This document shows positions 16,050 through 23,431 of a stretch of 64,000 bases of DNA, piece by piece. The notes beneath the pieces are model-generated. The model saw only the letters and a list, made by a program, of their open reading frames with translations, did no database searches and was not told where the DNA came from. The first letter of the stretch is position 1, and every line of letters starts with the position of its first letter. The stretch is taken from NCBI RefSeq assembly GCF_933208505.1, contig NZ_CAKOEU010000002.1, one strand, 5' to 3'. The DNA is from Convivina praedatoris. GTDB taxonomy: Bacteria > Bacillota > Bacilli > Lactobacillales > Lactobacillaceae. A program made the position numbers and the translations under genes.

Positions 16050-16519
16050 TGGACCTGAATATTAAAGAAATCCGAGAATTGATGGCGGATCTTGAGAAGG
16101 GTTCACTACGAGAAGTAAACATCCAAGAGGGTGACTTTGCTTTGCATCTTTCTAAAAATGAAAATATTACGAGCCCAGTAATTGCTCCGGTTGCTGCAAC
16201 ATCAGCGACTCCAGTGGCTACTACGCCTGTACCAACTACAGAAACAGTATCGGATGCTAGCCAATCAGCATCAGTTTCAGGTGAAGAAATTAAGGCACCA
16301 ATGGTGGGAACAGTTTACTTGAAGCCTAAACCAGATATGCCTGACTTTAAACAGGTTGGGGATCATGTTGAAGCTGGTGAAACCGTTGCAATTATTGAAG
16401 CAATGAAGCTAATGACGGACATTAAAAGTGACGTTACTGGTACCATTGCGCAAGTGTTAGTTAAAAATGAAGAAGTGGTTGATTATGATAAGCCACTTTA
16501 TCTAATAACAGTTGATTAA
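16049..16519 (+). CDS. accB: Biotin carboxyl carrier protein of acetyl-CoA carboxylase
   Basis: A 156-residue protein. Residues 1-40 form the conserved N-terminal segment (IKEIRELMADLEKGSLREVNI), followed by a Pro/Ala/Thr-rich linker (about 50-80) and a biotinyl domain. The biotinylated lysine lies in IEAMKLMTDI. It carries CO2 from AccC to the AccAD transferase. The ATG overlaps the fabF stop by one base, so translation is coupled. Confidence 0.96.
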   Translation: MDLNIKEIRELMADLEKGSLREVNIQEGDFALHLSKNENITSPVIAPVAATSATPVATTPVPTTETVSDASQSASVSGEEIKAPMVGTVYLKPKPDMPDFKQVGDHVEAGETVAIIEAMKLMTDIKSDVTGTIAQVLVKNEEVVDYDKPLYLITVD

Positions 16520-16577
16520 TTAGCATGTTTGGTTTCGGCCAAACGTACATAAGTCAAAACAAAAGGAGAGAGTGTAA

Positions 16578-17009
16578 ATGACTATTTTAAATACCCAGGA
16601 AATTCAAGAAATTTTGCCACACCGTTATCCTATGTTGATGTTGGATACGGTTGAAGAATTAGAGCCTGGTAAGCGAGCTGTAGCTTTGAAAAATATCAGT
16701 ATCAACGAAGAAATTTTTCAAGGACATTTTCCTGGTAATCCGACCTTTCCAGGGGCATTAACAGTTGAAGCGCTTGCTCAAACTGGTGCTGTAGCCTTGT
16801 TGTCTATGCCAGAATTCAAAGGTAAGACTGCTTATTTCGGTGGCATCAAAAAGGCTCGTTATCGTAAGATGGTTCGTCCTGGGGATCAAGTTCGCCTAGA
16901 AGTGACATTGGATCGTTTGCGAGGTCCTATCGGCACAGGCAAGGGAATTGCTTGGGTTAACGGCAAGAAAGCCACAACCGCTGAACTAACCTTTATCATT
17001 GGAGAATAG
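16578..17009 (+). CDS. fabZ: 3-hydroxyacyl-ACP dehydratase (FabZ paralogue 2)
   Basis: A 143-residue hotdog dehydratase with an intact GHFPGNPTFPGALTVEALAQ block and the classical N-terminus QEILPHRYPMLMLD. This copy lies between accB and accC, the place of the standard FabZ in Gram-positive fab operons, and reads as the canonical enzyme. Compared with the first copy it has Thr-Phe instead of Val-Met in the active-site loop. An AAAGGAGAG ribosome site precedes it. Confidence 0.94.
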   Translation: MTILNTQEIQEILPHRYPMLMLDTVEELEPGKRAVALKNISINEEIFQGHFPGNPTFPGALTVEALAQTGAVALLSMPEFKGKTAYFGGIKKARYRKMVRPGDQVRLEVTLDRLRGPIGTGKGIAWVNGKKATTAELTFIIGE

Positions 17010-17010
17010 A

Positions 17011-18399
17011 ATGTTTAAAAAAGTATTGGTAGCCAATCGGGGAGAGGTGGCAGTACGTATTATCCGCACCCTTCAGGAAATGGGAATCACTGCAGTAGCA
17101 ATTTATTCTACGGTAGATCGGGATAGTTTACACGTGCAGATAGCTGATGAGGCCATTTGTGTTGGTGGCCCTAAACCTACTGACTCCTACTTAAACATGA
17201 AAAACGTGATAAGTGCCGCTGTGTTAACTGGCTCTGAAGCAATTCATCCCGGTTACGGTTTCTTATCGGAGAATAGTTTATTTGCTGAAATGGTCGGTGA
17301 AGTTGGCATTAAGTGGATTGGTCCTCGACCAGAAACTATTGATTTAATGGGAAACAAAGCTAATGCGCGTGAAGAGATGCGTAAGGCTAAGGTGCCTGTG
17401 ATTCCAGGATCAGAAGGCTTTATCCACAATGTCGACGAAGCTAAAGTCGTTGCTCAAGAAATTGGCTATCCTCTACTATTGAAAGCTGCTGCTGGTGGTG
17501 GTGGTAAGGGAATGCGTTTTGTTTATCATGAAGAGGAACTAGCTGAAAAGTTTGACAGTGCTCAAAGTGAAGCGCAAGTTTCTTATGGTGACGAACACAT
17601 GTACATTGAAAAAGTGATGACCCATGTTCGTCACATCGAGATGCAAGTGGTTCGTGATCAGAATGGTCATGTTTTATGTTTGCCGGAACGAAACTGTTCC
17701 CTACAACGTCGTAATCAAAAGGTCATGGAAGAATCACCAGCTGCTTCAGTTACGCCAACTATGCGAGCTGAATTAGCTGATATTGTGACCAAGGCGGTTA
17801 ATGCCATTGACTATGAAAATACCGGAACGATTGAATTTTTGCAGGATCATGATGGTAAGTTCTATTTCATGGAAATGAACACTCGAATTCAAGTTGAGCA
17901 TCCCGTGACTGAGATGGTCACTGGCTTGGACCTGGTTCGTTTACAGGTCCAAGTGGCTGCGGGTATGGATTTACCTCTTCAACAAGAAGATATTCAAATT
18001 AAGGGCCATGCGGTTGAAATGCGATTAACAGCTGAAAAACCAGAACAAGATTTTGCGCCAAGTGCTGGAAAGATTGAATTTGTATTCTTACCAACTGGTG
18101 GACCGGGTGTTCGAATTGATTCAGCTCTTTATACCGGAGACACTATTCAACCCTTCTATGATTCGATGATTGCCAAGTTAATTGCTCATGATAATACACG
18201 AGCAGAAGCATTAACAAAATTGGAACGTATTGTTGACGAGACTGTTGTGGTAGGAGTGTCTACTAGTCGAAAGTTCCAAAAGGCACTTTTGTTAGATGAA
18301 AATGTTCAAAATGATCGTTTTGATACCAAGTATTTGGAAGATGGTTTCCTACCAAATTGGGAGAAACATAAAGCTGAATTAGTAGCTCAAGATGATTAA
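17011..18399 (+). CDS. accC: Biotin carboxylase subunit of acetyl-CoA carboxylase
   Basis: A 462-residue ATP-grasp enzyme that carboxylates biotin on AccB. N-terminal KVLVANRGEVAVRIIRT, the glycine-rich ATP loop AAGGGGKGMRF (about residues 161-171), ERNCSLQRRNQK and EMNTRIQVEHPVTE are all present. The start at 17011 follows GGAG in the end of fabZ; an upstream in-frame TTG (16999) overlaps that site. It is slightly longer than the typical 450 residues at the C-terminus. Confidence 0.96.
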   Translation: MFKKVLVANRGEVAVRIIRTLQEMGITAVAIYSTVDRDSLHVQIADEAICVGGPKPTDSYLNMKNVISAAVLTGSEAIHPGYGFLSENSLFAEMVGEVGIKWIGPRPETIDLMGNKANAREEMRKAKVPVIPGSEGFIHNVDEAKVVAQEIGYPLLLKAAAGGGGKGMRFVYHEEELAEKFDSAQSEAQVSYGDEHMYIEKVMTHVRHIEMQVVRDQNGHVLCLPERNCSLQRRNQKVMEESPAASVTPTMRAELADIVTKAVNAIDYENTGTIEFLQDHDGKFYFMEMNTRIQVEHPVTEMVTGLDLVRLQVQVAAGMDLPLQQEDIQIKGHAVEMRLTAEKPEQDFAPSAGKIEFVFLPTGGPGVRIDSALYTGDTIQPFYDSMIAKLIAHDNTRAEALTKLERIVDETVVVGVSTSRKFQKALLLDENVQNDRFDTKYLEDGFLPNWEKHKAELVAQDD

Positions 18400-18451
18400 T
18401 TTGTCTGTTTGATTCTTGGCCGGAGAATTAGAGGAGAAGGCGTCAAAGACT

Positions 18452-19291
18452 ATGGATTTATTTAATTCACATAAAAATGATATTGCTAATATTGTTGTTG
18501 ATGAAGCGGCCAAAAATCGAATTCCCGATGGCCTCTTTTTGGCCTGCCCGTACTGTGGTAGTCAAATGTACAATAAGCAATTGGGCAAATACCGAGTGTG
18601 TGCCAATTGTGGTTACGGTTTCCGTTTGCAAGCCCGTGAACGGGTTGCTTTGCTAGCCGATGAATTTGAAGAATTCGATGAAGATGTATCAATGCATAAT
18701 CCGGATTTTCCAGGGTATGCTGATAAATTAGCACGAGCAAAGAAACAAACTGATATGGGTGAGTCAGTTTTAACTGGGCGGGCATTAATTAAGGGCCAAG
18801 CGGTTGCTTTGGGAATCATGGATTCATACTTTATGATGGGTTCTTTAGGCTCAAAAACGGGTGAAAAAATCACACGACTGTTTGAGTATGCCACTGCTAA
18901 TCGATTGCCACTAGTGATGTTTACTGCTTCCGGTGGTGCTCGAATGCAAGAAGGAATCAATTCCTTAATGCAAATGGCTAAGATTTCAGGTGCCGTAGCT
19001 GCTCATCAAGAAGCTGGGTTGTTATATCTAGTTGTCTTAACTGATCCAACTACTGGTGGCGTAACTGCCAGTTTTGCTATGCAAGGTGATATTACTTTAG
19101 CTGAGCCTCACGCTTTAGTTGGTTTTGCCGGTGCTCGTGTCATTGAATCAACCATCCATGAAAAACTACCGAAAGATTTTCAACGAGCAGAAACCTTATT
19201 AGCCAACGGTTTTGTTGATAAAATTGTTCCTCGCCCTGATTTAGCTAGTGTAATTGCTAAGATTGTTCAAATGCATTCAGGGGAGGTGTAA
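18452..19291 (+). CDS. accD: Acetyl-CoA carboxylase carboxyltransferase subunit beta
   Basis: A 279-residue crotonase-fold subunit. The N-terminal zinc ribbon has four cysteines (CPYCGSQM then CANCGYGF, about residues 31-56), followed by the transferase domain with TASGGARMQEG and FAGARVIE. The ATG at 18452 is the first ATG of the frame after the GAGGAGAAGG purine-rich site. An upstream TTG at 18416 is unlikely, as it precedes that site. It works as a complex with AccA, encoded 1 nt downstream. Confidence 0.95.
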   Translation: MDLFNSHKNDIANIVVDEAAKNRIPDGLFLACPYCGSQMYNKQLGKYRVCANCGYGFRLQARERVALLADEFEEFDEDVSMHNPDFPGYADKLARAKKQTDMGESVLTGRALIKGQAVALGIMDSYFMMGSLGSKTGEKITRLFEYATANRLPLVMFTASGGARMQEGINSLMQMAKISGAVAAHQEAGLLYLVVLTDPTTGGVTASFAMQGDITLAEPHALVGFAGARVIESTIHEKLPKDFQRAETLLANGFVDKIVPRPDLASVIAKIVQMHSGEV

Positions 19292-19292
19292 A

Positions 19293-20090
19293 ATGGCTGA
19301 TTTGTTAGGATTTTTATTTAAACATGATGTAGATCCAGCGGAAGTTGTGAAACGTTCTCGTGAAGATCGATTTTTGGCTCGGGAATTAATTGATGGCCTA
19401 TTTACTGATTTTATTGAACTTCACGGAGACCGCCTTGGTAATGATGATGAATCTATCATTGGTGGTGTTGCTATGCTAGGTAACCGTCCGGTGACGGTCA
19501 TTGCCATTGATAAGGGAATTGATATCAATGATAAGTTATCCAAGCGGAATGGGTCACCACAACCTTGGGGTTATCGTAAGGCGCAACGATTGATGAAACA
19601 AGCTGAAAAATTTCATCGTCCCATTATTACCTTTATCAATACACCTGGTGCTTTCCCTGGTAAAGAGGCAGAAGCTCAAGGGCAAGGAGATGCCATTGCT
19701 CAATCAATTTTAGAATCAATGAAATTGACCGTACCAATGATTGCAATTATCTATGGTGAGGGGGGATCTGGTGGAGCCTTAGCCTTGGCTACTGCTGATC
19801 AAGTATGGATGTTTGAAAATGCAACCTATTCAATTCTTTCACCAGAAGGATTTGCATCTATTTTGTGGAAGGATAGTAAGCGGAGTGATGAAGCAGCCGG
19901 TATCATGGGGCTTACACCAAAAGATTTGTTGGAAAAACATATTATTGAGTATGTTATTCCAGAAAATCGACACCATGCTAAAGTGTTTAGTGCTTTATCA
20001 GCTAAGCTAACGACTGAAATTAACCAATTAGAACAAGTTGGTGGACAAGAATTAGTTAAAATGCGTCGTGCCCGTTTTCGTGCCTTTTAG
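19293..20090 (+). CDS. accA: Acetyl-CoA carboxylase carboxyltransferase subunit alpha
   Basis: A 265-residue partner of AccD. Key stretches: FIELHGDRLGNDDESIIGG, FINTPGAFPGKEAEAQGQGDAIA, IYGEGGSGGALALATAD and YSILSPEGFASILWKD. The start at 19293 follows GGGGAGG at the end of accD, one base after the accD stop codon. It is the last gene of the operon. A perfect terminator hairpin follows. Confidence 0.95.
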   Translation: MADLLGFLFKHDVDPAEVVKRSREDRFLARELIDGLFTDFIELHGDRLGNDDESIIGGVAMLGNRPVTVIAIDKGIDINDKLSKRNGSPQPWGYRKAQRLMKQAEKFHRPIITFINTPGAFPGKEAEAQGQGDAIAQSILESMKLTVPMIAIIYGEGGSGGALALATADQVWMFENATYSILSPEGFASILWKDSKRSDEAAGIMGLTPKDLLEKHIIEYVIPENRHHAKVFSALSAKLTTEINQLEQVGGQELVKMRRARFRAF

Positions 20091-20104
20091 CCTTAGCTAA
20101 TCTT

Positions 20105-20113
20105 TGTTATAAT
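20105..20113 (+). promoter_or_regulatory. Extended -10 element, probable ssrA promoter
   Basis: TGTTATAAT is a perfect extended -10. A start near 20120 would fall inside the left arm of the accA terminator hairpin, so transcripts from here would carry only part of it before the mature tmRNA 5' end at 20149. Confidence 0.5.
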
Positions 20114-20114
20114 G

Positions 20115-20146
20115 AAAGCTACTAGGATATCCTAGTAGCTTTTATT
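20115..20146 (+). terminator. Intrinsic terminator of the fab-acc operon
   Basis: AAAGCTACTAGG pairs perfectly with CCTAGTAGCTTT across ATAT and is followed by TTTTATTTT. Confidence 0.8.
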
Positions 20147-20148
20147 TT

Positions 20149-20503
20149 GGGTCTGTTTATGGAATTCGACAGGCTGTTTAGAGCATTGGCTGCATTCCGC
20201 CGTCCGGGCGTAAAACGGGCAGACATTTAACTGCAAAAAACAATAATTCTTACGCAATCGCTGCCTAAAAACCAGTGATCCGTAGCCTGAATTTGAAGGC
20301 TAGCATTTGAATTTGGGTTTAATAAATGGCTAGACCGCCAATTCTTACCCACCTGATAAGAATTGGTTAAATTAATCAGGTTAGTGGTGCTGATGGGCCT
20401 TGAGCTATGGCGGACAGCATCATGAAATTAAATGATAGTCCTAAGAATGTAGACGCTGATGTATCGGGCGGTTTGGACAGGGGTTCGACTCCCCTCAGAT
20501 CCA
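20149..20503 (+). ncRNA. ssrA: tmRNA (transfer-messenger RNA)
   Basis: The 5' end GGGTCTG pairs with the 3' end CAGATCC to form the tRNA-like acceptor stem. ATTCGACAGG follows near the 5' end, and the T-arm GGGGTTCGACTCCCC closes the 3' side. The CCA is not encoded. The tag reading frame starts at the resume codon GCA (20233) and ends with TAA (20266-20268): AKNNNSYAIAA. The Ala-Ala C-terminus is the protease degron. It rescues stalled ribosomes together with SmpB. The 3' end is the boundary of the accessory island that follows. Confidence 0.96.
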
Positions 20504-20538
20504 CTAAGGTAAACTAAGAGGGACTAAGAAGCACTACA
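20503..20538 (+). repeat. Array 1 of 10-bp-period ACTAAG repeats at the tmRNA 3' end
   Basis: ACTAAG occurs at 20503, 20513 and 20523, with a degenerate copy ACTACA at 20533: exactly 10 bp apart. The first copy starts on the last base of mature tmRNA. Helical-phase repeats beside a tmRNA attachment site resemble integrase arm-type sites, but this is an inference. Confidence 0.7.
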
Positions 20539-20560
20539 AGGTGCATTCTTAAGCCTTTTT
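20526..20560 (+). terminator. Terminator of ssrA
   Basis: AAGAAGCAC pairs with GTGCATTCTT (one bulge) across TACAAG, followed by AAGCCTTTTTTATTTTTT. It begins 23 nt after the mature tmRNA end. Confidence 0.6.
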
Positions 20561-20573
20561 TATTTTTTACGAC

Positions 20574-20609
20574 ACTAAGAGAAACTAAGAAAAACTAGGG
20601 GAAACTTCC
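20574..20609 (+). repeat. Array 2 of 10-bp-period ACTAAG repeats
   Basis: ACTAAG at 20574 and 20584, ACTAGG at 20594 and ACTT at 20604, again with 10-bp spacing. The array starts 71 bp after array 1, nearly in the same helical phase. Confidence 0.65.
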
Positions 20610-20638
20610 CACAAAATAAATAGTCCTATCAGCAATGT

Positions 20639-20660
20639 AACGGCGTTTAAGCCGTTTTTT
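20639..20660 (+). terminator. Small intrinsic terminator inside the island
   Basis: AACGGC pairs with GCCGTT across GTTTAA and is followed by TTTTATTT. No gene ends directly upstream, so it may be a relic or a second stop for ssrA readthrough. Confidence 0.55.
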
Positions 20661-20724
20661 ATTTGTCCTAATGCCCCACAAACTTCCCGTAAATAGTAAA
20701 ATACTTTGTTAGTATATTGTTGAT

Positions 20725-20880
20725 GTGAATAGAACAACCGCGGATGTGTTCACGCTTGCAAACGGGTGTATCTTAAAGTACGCCTGTTCTATTTGGCTGT
20801 GTGGTTACATCCACGTAGCAAGTAGTCAGAGCTACGCTTGTTACAAGGGTGCATACAAGCACGGTTGTGAGAGCACCGTA
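20725..20880 (+). other. Hairpin-dense segment, possible structured RNA
   Basis: Several independent perfect stems are packed here: AATAGAACA (20728-20736) with TGTTCTATT (20785-20793), which encloses GGTGTA with TACGCC; GTGG with CCAC (20801-20814); CGTAGC (20814-20819) with GCTACG (20831-20836); GTGC with GCAC (20849-20862); and ACGGT with ACCGT (20861-20879). A GTG-started reading frame crosses it, but its product is unlike any protein I know and is cysteine-rich in a non-patterned way. The whole 20504-20920 interval otherwise holds only the repeats and terminators listed. Confidence 0.4.
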
Positions 20881-20920
20881 GTTACAACTACACAGGTTAA
20901 ACAGTACATAGCTAAGGGGG

Positions 20921-21328
20921 ATGAATGGCAGACTAAAAAGACAAGATACCAAAGCATACTTTACGGGTAAAATGGCCTTAGCCATTAAACAACGTGAGCT
21001 AGAAATACGTTCCGGGCACAACAATGCTGACGACGTAAACCGCAACATTAAAGCTAAGAACAAACAGAGCCATAGTACTGAGACTACCTTAGCAGTCTTA
21101 GAGCAAGACCCATACATAAACGCCACTAAAGAGACCATGGAGTATATTAGCGAGTGGCTGAATGTCTTTGATGAGTTAGATCAACAGATTTTTAAACTAA
21201 GATACACGGGGCATAGCTGGGTAAACATTGAGCAACGGCTACTCATTAGCAAGAGTGCAGGTCAGAGGCGACTCAATGAGGCTAAGACATGGCTAGTACT
21301 GGATGATAGCTGTATATTGAATAGATAA
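20921..21328 (+). CDS. ArpU/RinA-like phage late-gene transcriptional regulator
   Basis: A 135-residue basic protein whose C-terminal half resembles a sigma-70 region 4-like helix-turn-helix: DELDQQIFKLRYTGHSW, then IEQRLLISKSAGQRRLNEAK. This arrangement is found in ArpU/RinA-type regulators that precede the packaging genes of prophages. The start is uncertain: AAGGGGG directly abuts the ATG at 20921, and an ATG at 20972 is an alternative. Base composition and codon use (ACT, CTA, AGC rich) differ from the neighbouring fab genes and mark the start of foreign DNA. No capsid or terminase genes follow, so the prophage is a remnant. Confidence 0.6.
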   Translation: MNGRLKRQDTKAYFTGKMALAIKQRELEIRSGHNNADDVNRNIKAKNKQSHSTETTLAVLEQDPYINATKETMEYISEWLNVFDELDQQIFKLRYTGHSWVNIEQRLLISKSAGQRRLNEAKTWLVLDDSCILNR

Positions 21329-21393
21329 ATTAATCATTACAGTTATTGGATATGTGCTTGTAAGTTTTCGATAATTTTGAAAGGAAATTTTAT

Positions 21394-21828
21394 ATGTGGA
21401 ATTATTTGAAAGATAATGTTGTGACAGCCATAATTTCGTCAGTGATTTCATCGTTCGTTGGCCTTCTTTTTACCAAACATAGTAAGGCAGTAGATAAGAA
21501 AATAGGAGATCAAAATCGATTGTTGCAAATATGCTCGGAATATATATCTCAGGATATAAATTTACATCAAGATATTGTTTTGGGGATATATAATTTTAGA
21601 CCTAGAGGAGTATTTGATGTTAATAGCTTAAAGCAGCAGAATCGAGTAAAAGTTAAAACGTATCTTCAGGCTATTAAGGATAATTTTGAGATGAATCGGC
21701 TATTATCTAATTTAAATATTGATAACAACCTTATAAGTACTGTGGAGAAATGTCTTGATATGGATGATGTTTATGAACAATTAGATACTGTAAAAGCAAC
21801 ATTGGAAGATATACAGCATAAAATATAA
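21394..21828 (+). CDS. Membrane-anchored protein of unknown function
   Basis: I do not recognise this 144-residue protein. One hydrophobic segment lies at the N-terminus (VVTAIISSVISSFVGLLF, about residues 9-26), followed by a basic stretch and a mostly helical, charged soluble part with no known motif. GAAAGGAAA precedes the ATG. AT-rich codon use (ATA, AGA) differs from both flanking genes, which fits a small acquired gene inside the island. It stands alone, 65 nt after the ArpU-like gene. Confidence 0.6.
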   Translation: MWNYLKDNVVTAIISSVISSFVGLLFTKHSKAVDKKIGDQNRLLQICSEYISQDINLHQDIVLGIYNFRPRGVFDVNSLKQQNRVKVKTYLQAIKDNFEMNRLLSNLNIDNNLISTVEKCLDMDDVYEQLDTVKATLEDIQHKI

Positions 21829-22854
21829 AAATGATTGCTTTGGGCTATAAATAGTACGGCATTGTGTAACAAAATAAATTTAACGGATACTATAGCAAGT
21901 AATCTAAGCGTTTTTATTTTTCAGTGGTGTATTTGTACAATCAAAGACATAAAAAGCTAGATAACCCCCGCCCTATTCGTCTAAACGAGAGAGCGCTCAC
22001 ATATCGTCGTCTTATAAAAAAGTTCAATTTTTAAAAATTTTAGGTAGGGGGGTACCCCTGACAAAGCCCAGTGTTAAGCGGTTTGTGTTTTTGCCACTTT
22101 TGGCAGAAAAAGGCGCTAAATAGGGCAATTGGTAGGTGTTTTCTGCCTGTTTAGAACGGCTATAAAGCTAGTGATAGCAATGGACTAACCGTTATCGGAC
22201 TAAAAGCGTGCGCATTTTAGAATAAGTAGCTATGTACCGAATGCGACTATAAAGTGACGACACTTTAAGCACTGATACATAAGTGTTTGTAGCTGTTTTG
22301 GTTGTTATCGTGGGAACTTTATCGGTGTTTTAGGCATCTTAGTCTTCGCATTTGGTACAGATTGACCAAAATTGGTCAAAAAAGAAACAGGGGAGCACTG
22401 TGCCCAAAAGTGGGTATGAATATTCTCCACGACTGGGGAAAGCGAGAGACGAAACGTGACGGCCTAGACTAAACCTATACCGACATGAAGTAGGTGCAGG
22501 GGAGAGCGAATCACGCCCCCCTAAGTAGAACTTAGACCGATTATGTTAGTGGGTCAACTTGCTTATTATTGGCCTATATAGCTAATATTTTGTGACTTAA
22601 AGCTCTTTATATCAGTATTCCTAGTAGTGGACCAAGTTAGTACTTTGTTTTTTGATTTGTAGGCTAAGCATTGCCATATCTGGTAACGACGTGAGTTTTT
22701 CGCCAGTAGTGGCGAAGATGTTTAAGGTGGCGCCCTGAAATGAGACCTCATGTAAGGGGGTGTCCATTTTGGACAGTCCTTACATGGTTTTTGGTATTGA
22801 ATTATAAGTAAGCACGGTCTACTCTGTAGTTGTGCATTGGAGGAGGCGTATTTT
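21829..22854. other. About 1 kb without a convincing gene, rich in palindromes (prophage relic)
   Basis: Stops occur in all frames. Palindromes include GGGGTACCCC (22049-22058), AAAGTG with CACTTT (22251-22266), an 18-bp perfect TTGACCAAAATTGGTCAA (22372-22389), CTAAG with CTTAG (22521-22535), TTCGCCA with TGGCGAA (22699-22716) and a 9-bp stem at 22749-22786. GC content is higher than in the flanking genes. Position after an ArpU-like gene would suit a decayed packaging (cos/terminase) region, but no coding similarity could be read. Confidence 0.4.
22749..22792 (+). terminator. Long hairpin, possible terminator upstream of the NTF2-like gene
   Basis: CATGTAAGG pairs with CCTTACATG. Inside it TGTCC pairs with GGACA. 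GTTTTTGG follows. The double stem could be a terminator or a protein-binding site. Confidence 0.5.
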
Positions 22855-23214
22855 ATGACTAAGCTTGAAATGGTAAAAGAATATTTTGAATTATCAGATA
22901 CAGCCACTACAAATTTAGCTGATCGTCAGAAAATAGTGAATTTGTTTGCTGATGATGTTGTTTTAGAGTCAGGTATTGGTGAAAAAGTTAGTGGTATTAA
23001 AGCTCTCAAAGAATTTTTTGATGTGTTTTTTAGCCGTAATATCAAATTGAAACATGTTTTTGTAACGGATGAACAAAGTGAACAGTATAAAACCGCTTGG
23101 GCTGTGGCTGGTATTAATAAAGATGGCCAACTATTTTCATTAACAGGTTATGATAAATACCATTTCAACCCAGAAGGCAAAATAGATTATATTACAGTAC
23201 ATGTTGAGAGCTGA
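22855..23214 (+). CDS. SnoaL/NTF2-like small protein
   Basis: A 119-residue protein with the cone-fold pattern of the SnoaL/NTF2 superfamily: MVKEYFELSDTATTNLADRQ, VNLFADDVVLESG, then KALKEFFDVFF and a C-terminal GKIDYITVHVE strand. Members range from isomerases to ligand-binding proteins, so the function is open. The ATG at 22855 is chosen because GGAGGAGG lies 8 nt upstream; an upstream TTG (22837) overlaps that site. It has its own terminator at 23245-23274 and appears as a cargo gene in the island. Confidence 0.75.
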   Translation: MTKLEMVKEYFELSDTATTNLADRQKIVNLFADDVVLESGIGEKVSGIKALKEFFDVFFSRNIKLKHVFVTDEQSEQYKTAWAVAGINKDGQLFSLTGYDKYHFNPEGKIDYITVHVES

Positions 23215-23244
23215 TTGTTAGTTATCTAATTCTATAAAATATTT

Positions 23245-23274
23245 AGCAGCCGATTATAAGAGGCTGCTTTTTTG
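23245..23274 (+). terminator. Intrinsic terminator after the NTF2-like gene
   Basis: AGCAGCC pairs with GGCTGCT across 10 nt and is followed by TTTTTT. Confidence 0.85.
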
Positions 23275-23295
23275 TATGCAACGATGTGTAACCTT

Positions 23296-23393
23296 GTGTG
23301 CAAAAAAGGTTACAAGCTTACACACACTATAAACGTTGATATAATAACGATAACAAGCCACACAGTCTTAAAAGGTGTGCAACAAGGTTACAA
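23296..23393 (+). repeat. Two 19-20 bp direct repeats flanking a promoter
   Basis: GTGTGCAAAAAAGGTTACAA (23296-23315) and GTGTGCAACAAGGTTACAA (23375-23393) differ by one base change and one base in length. Between them lies a candidate promoter, TTACAC (23318-23323) with TATAAT (23340-23345). An inverted copy (GTGTAACCTTG, about 23287-23297) adjoins the first. Operator or iteron function is possible. Confidence 0.55.
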
Positions 23394-23431
23394 AATTTTC
23401 CTAATGATTTAGACATGAATTGAGGGTTGCA

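Noticed and set aside
20725..20970. GTG-started reading frame of 81 codons in the island
   Set aside because: No ribosome site, no recognisable domain, and it overlaps both a hairpin-dense segment and the start of the ArpU-like gene. Treated as a possible structured RNA region instead.
20773..21138. 121-codon minus-strand frame
   Set aside because: It lies opposite the ArpU-like gene, is cysteine-rich without pattern and has no ribosome site. It is an antisense shadow.
22372..22389. 18-bp palindrome as an intrinsic terminator
   Set aside because: It is followed by A residues, not T, on the plus strand, and no gene ends next to it on either strand.
22050..22560. Group I or group II intron
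   Set aside because: Some short matches to intron core-like strings were tempting, but no consistent P3-P8 pairing or domain V hairpin could be drawn.
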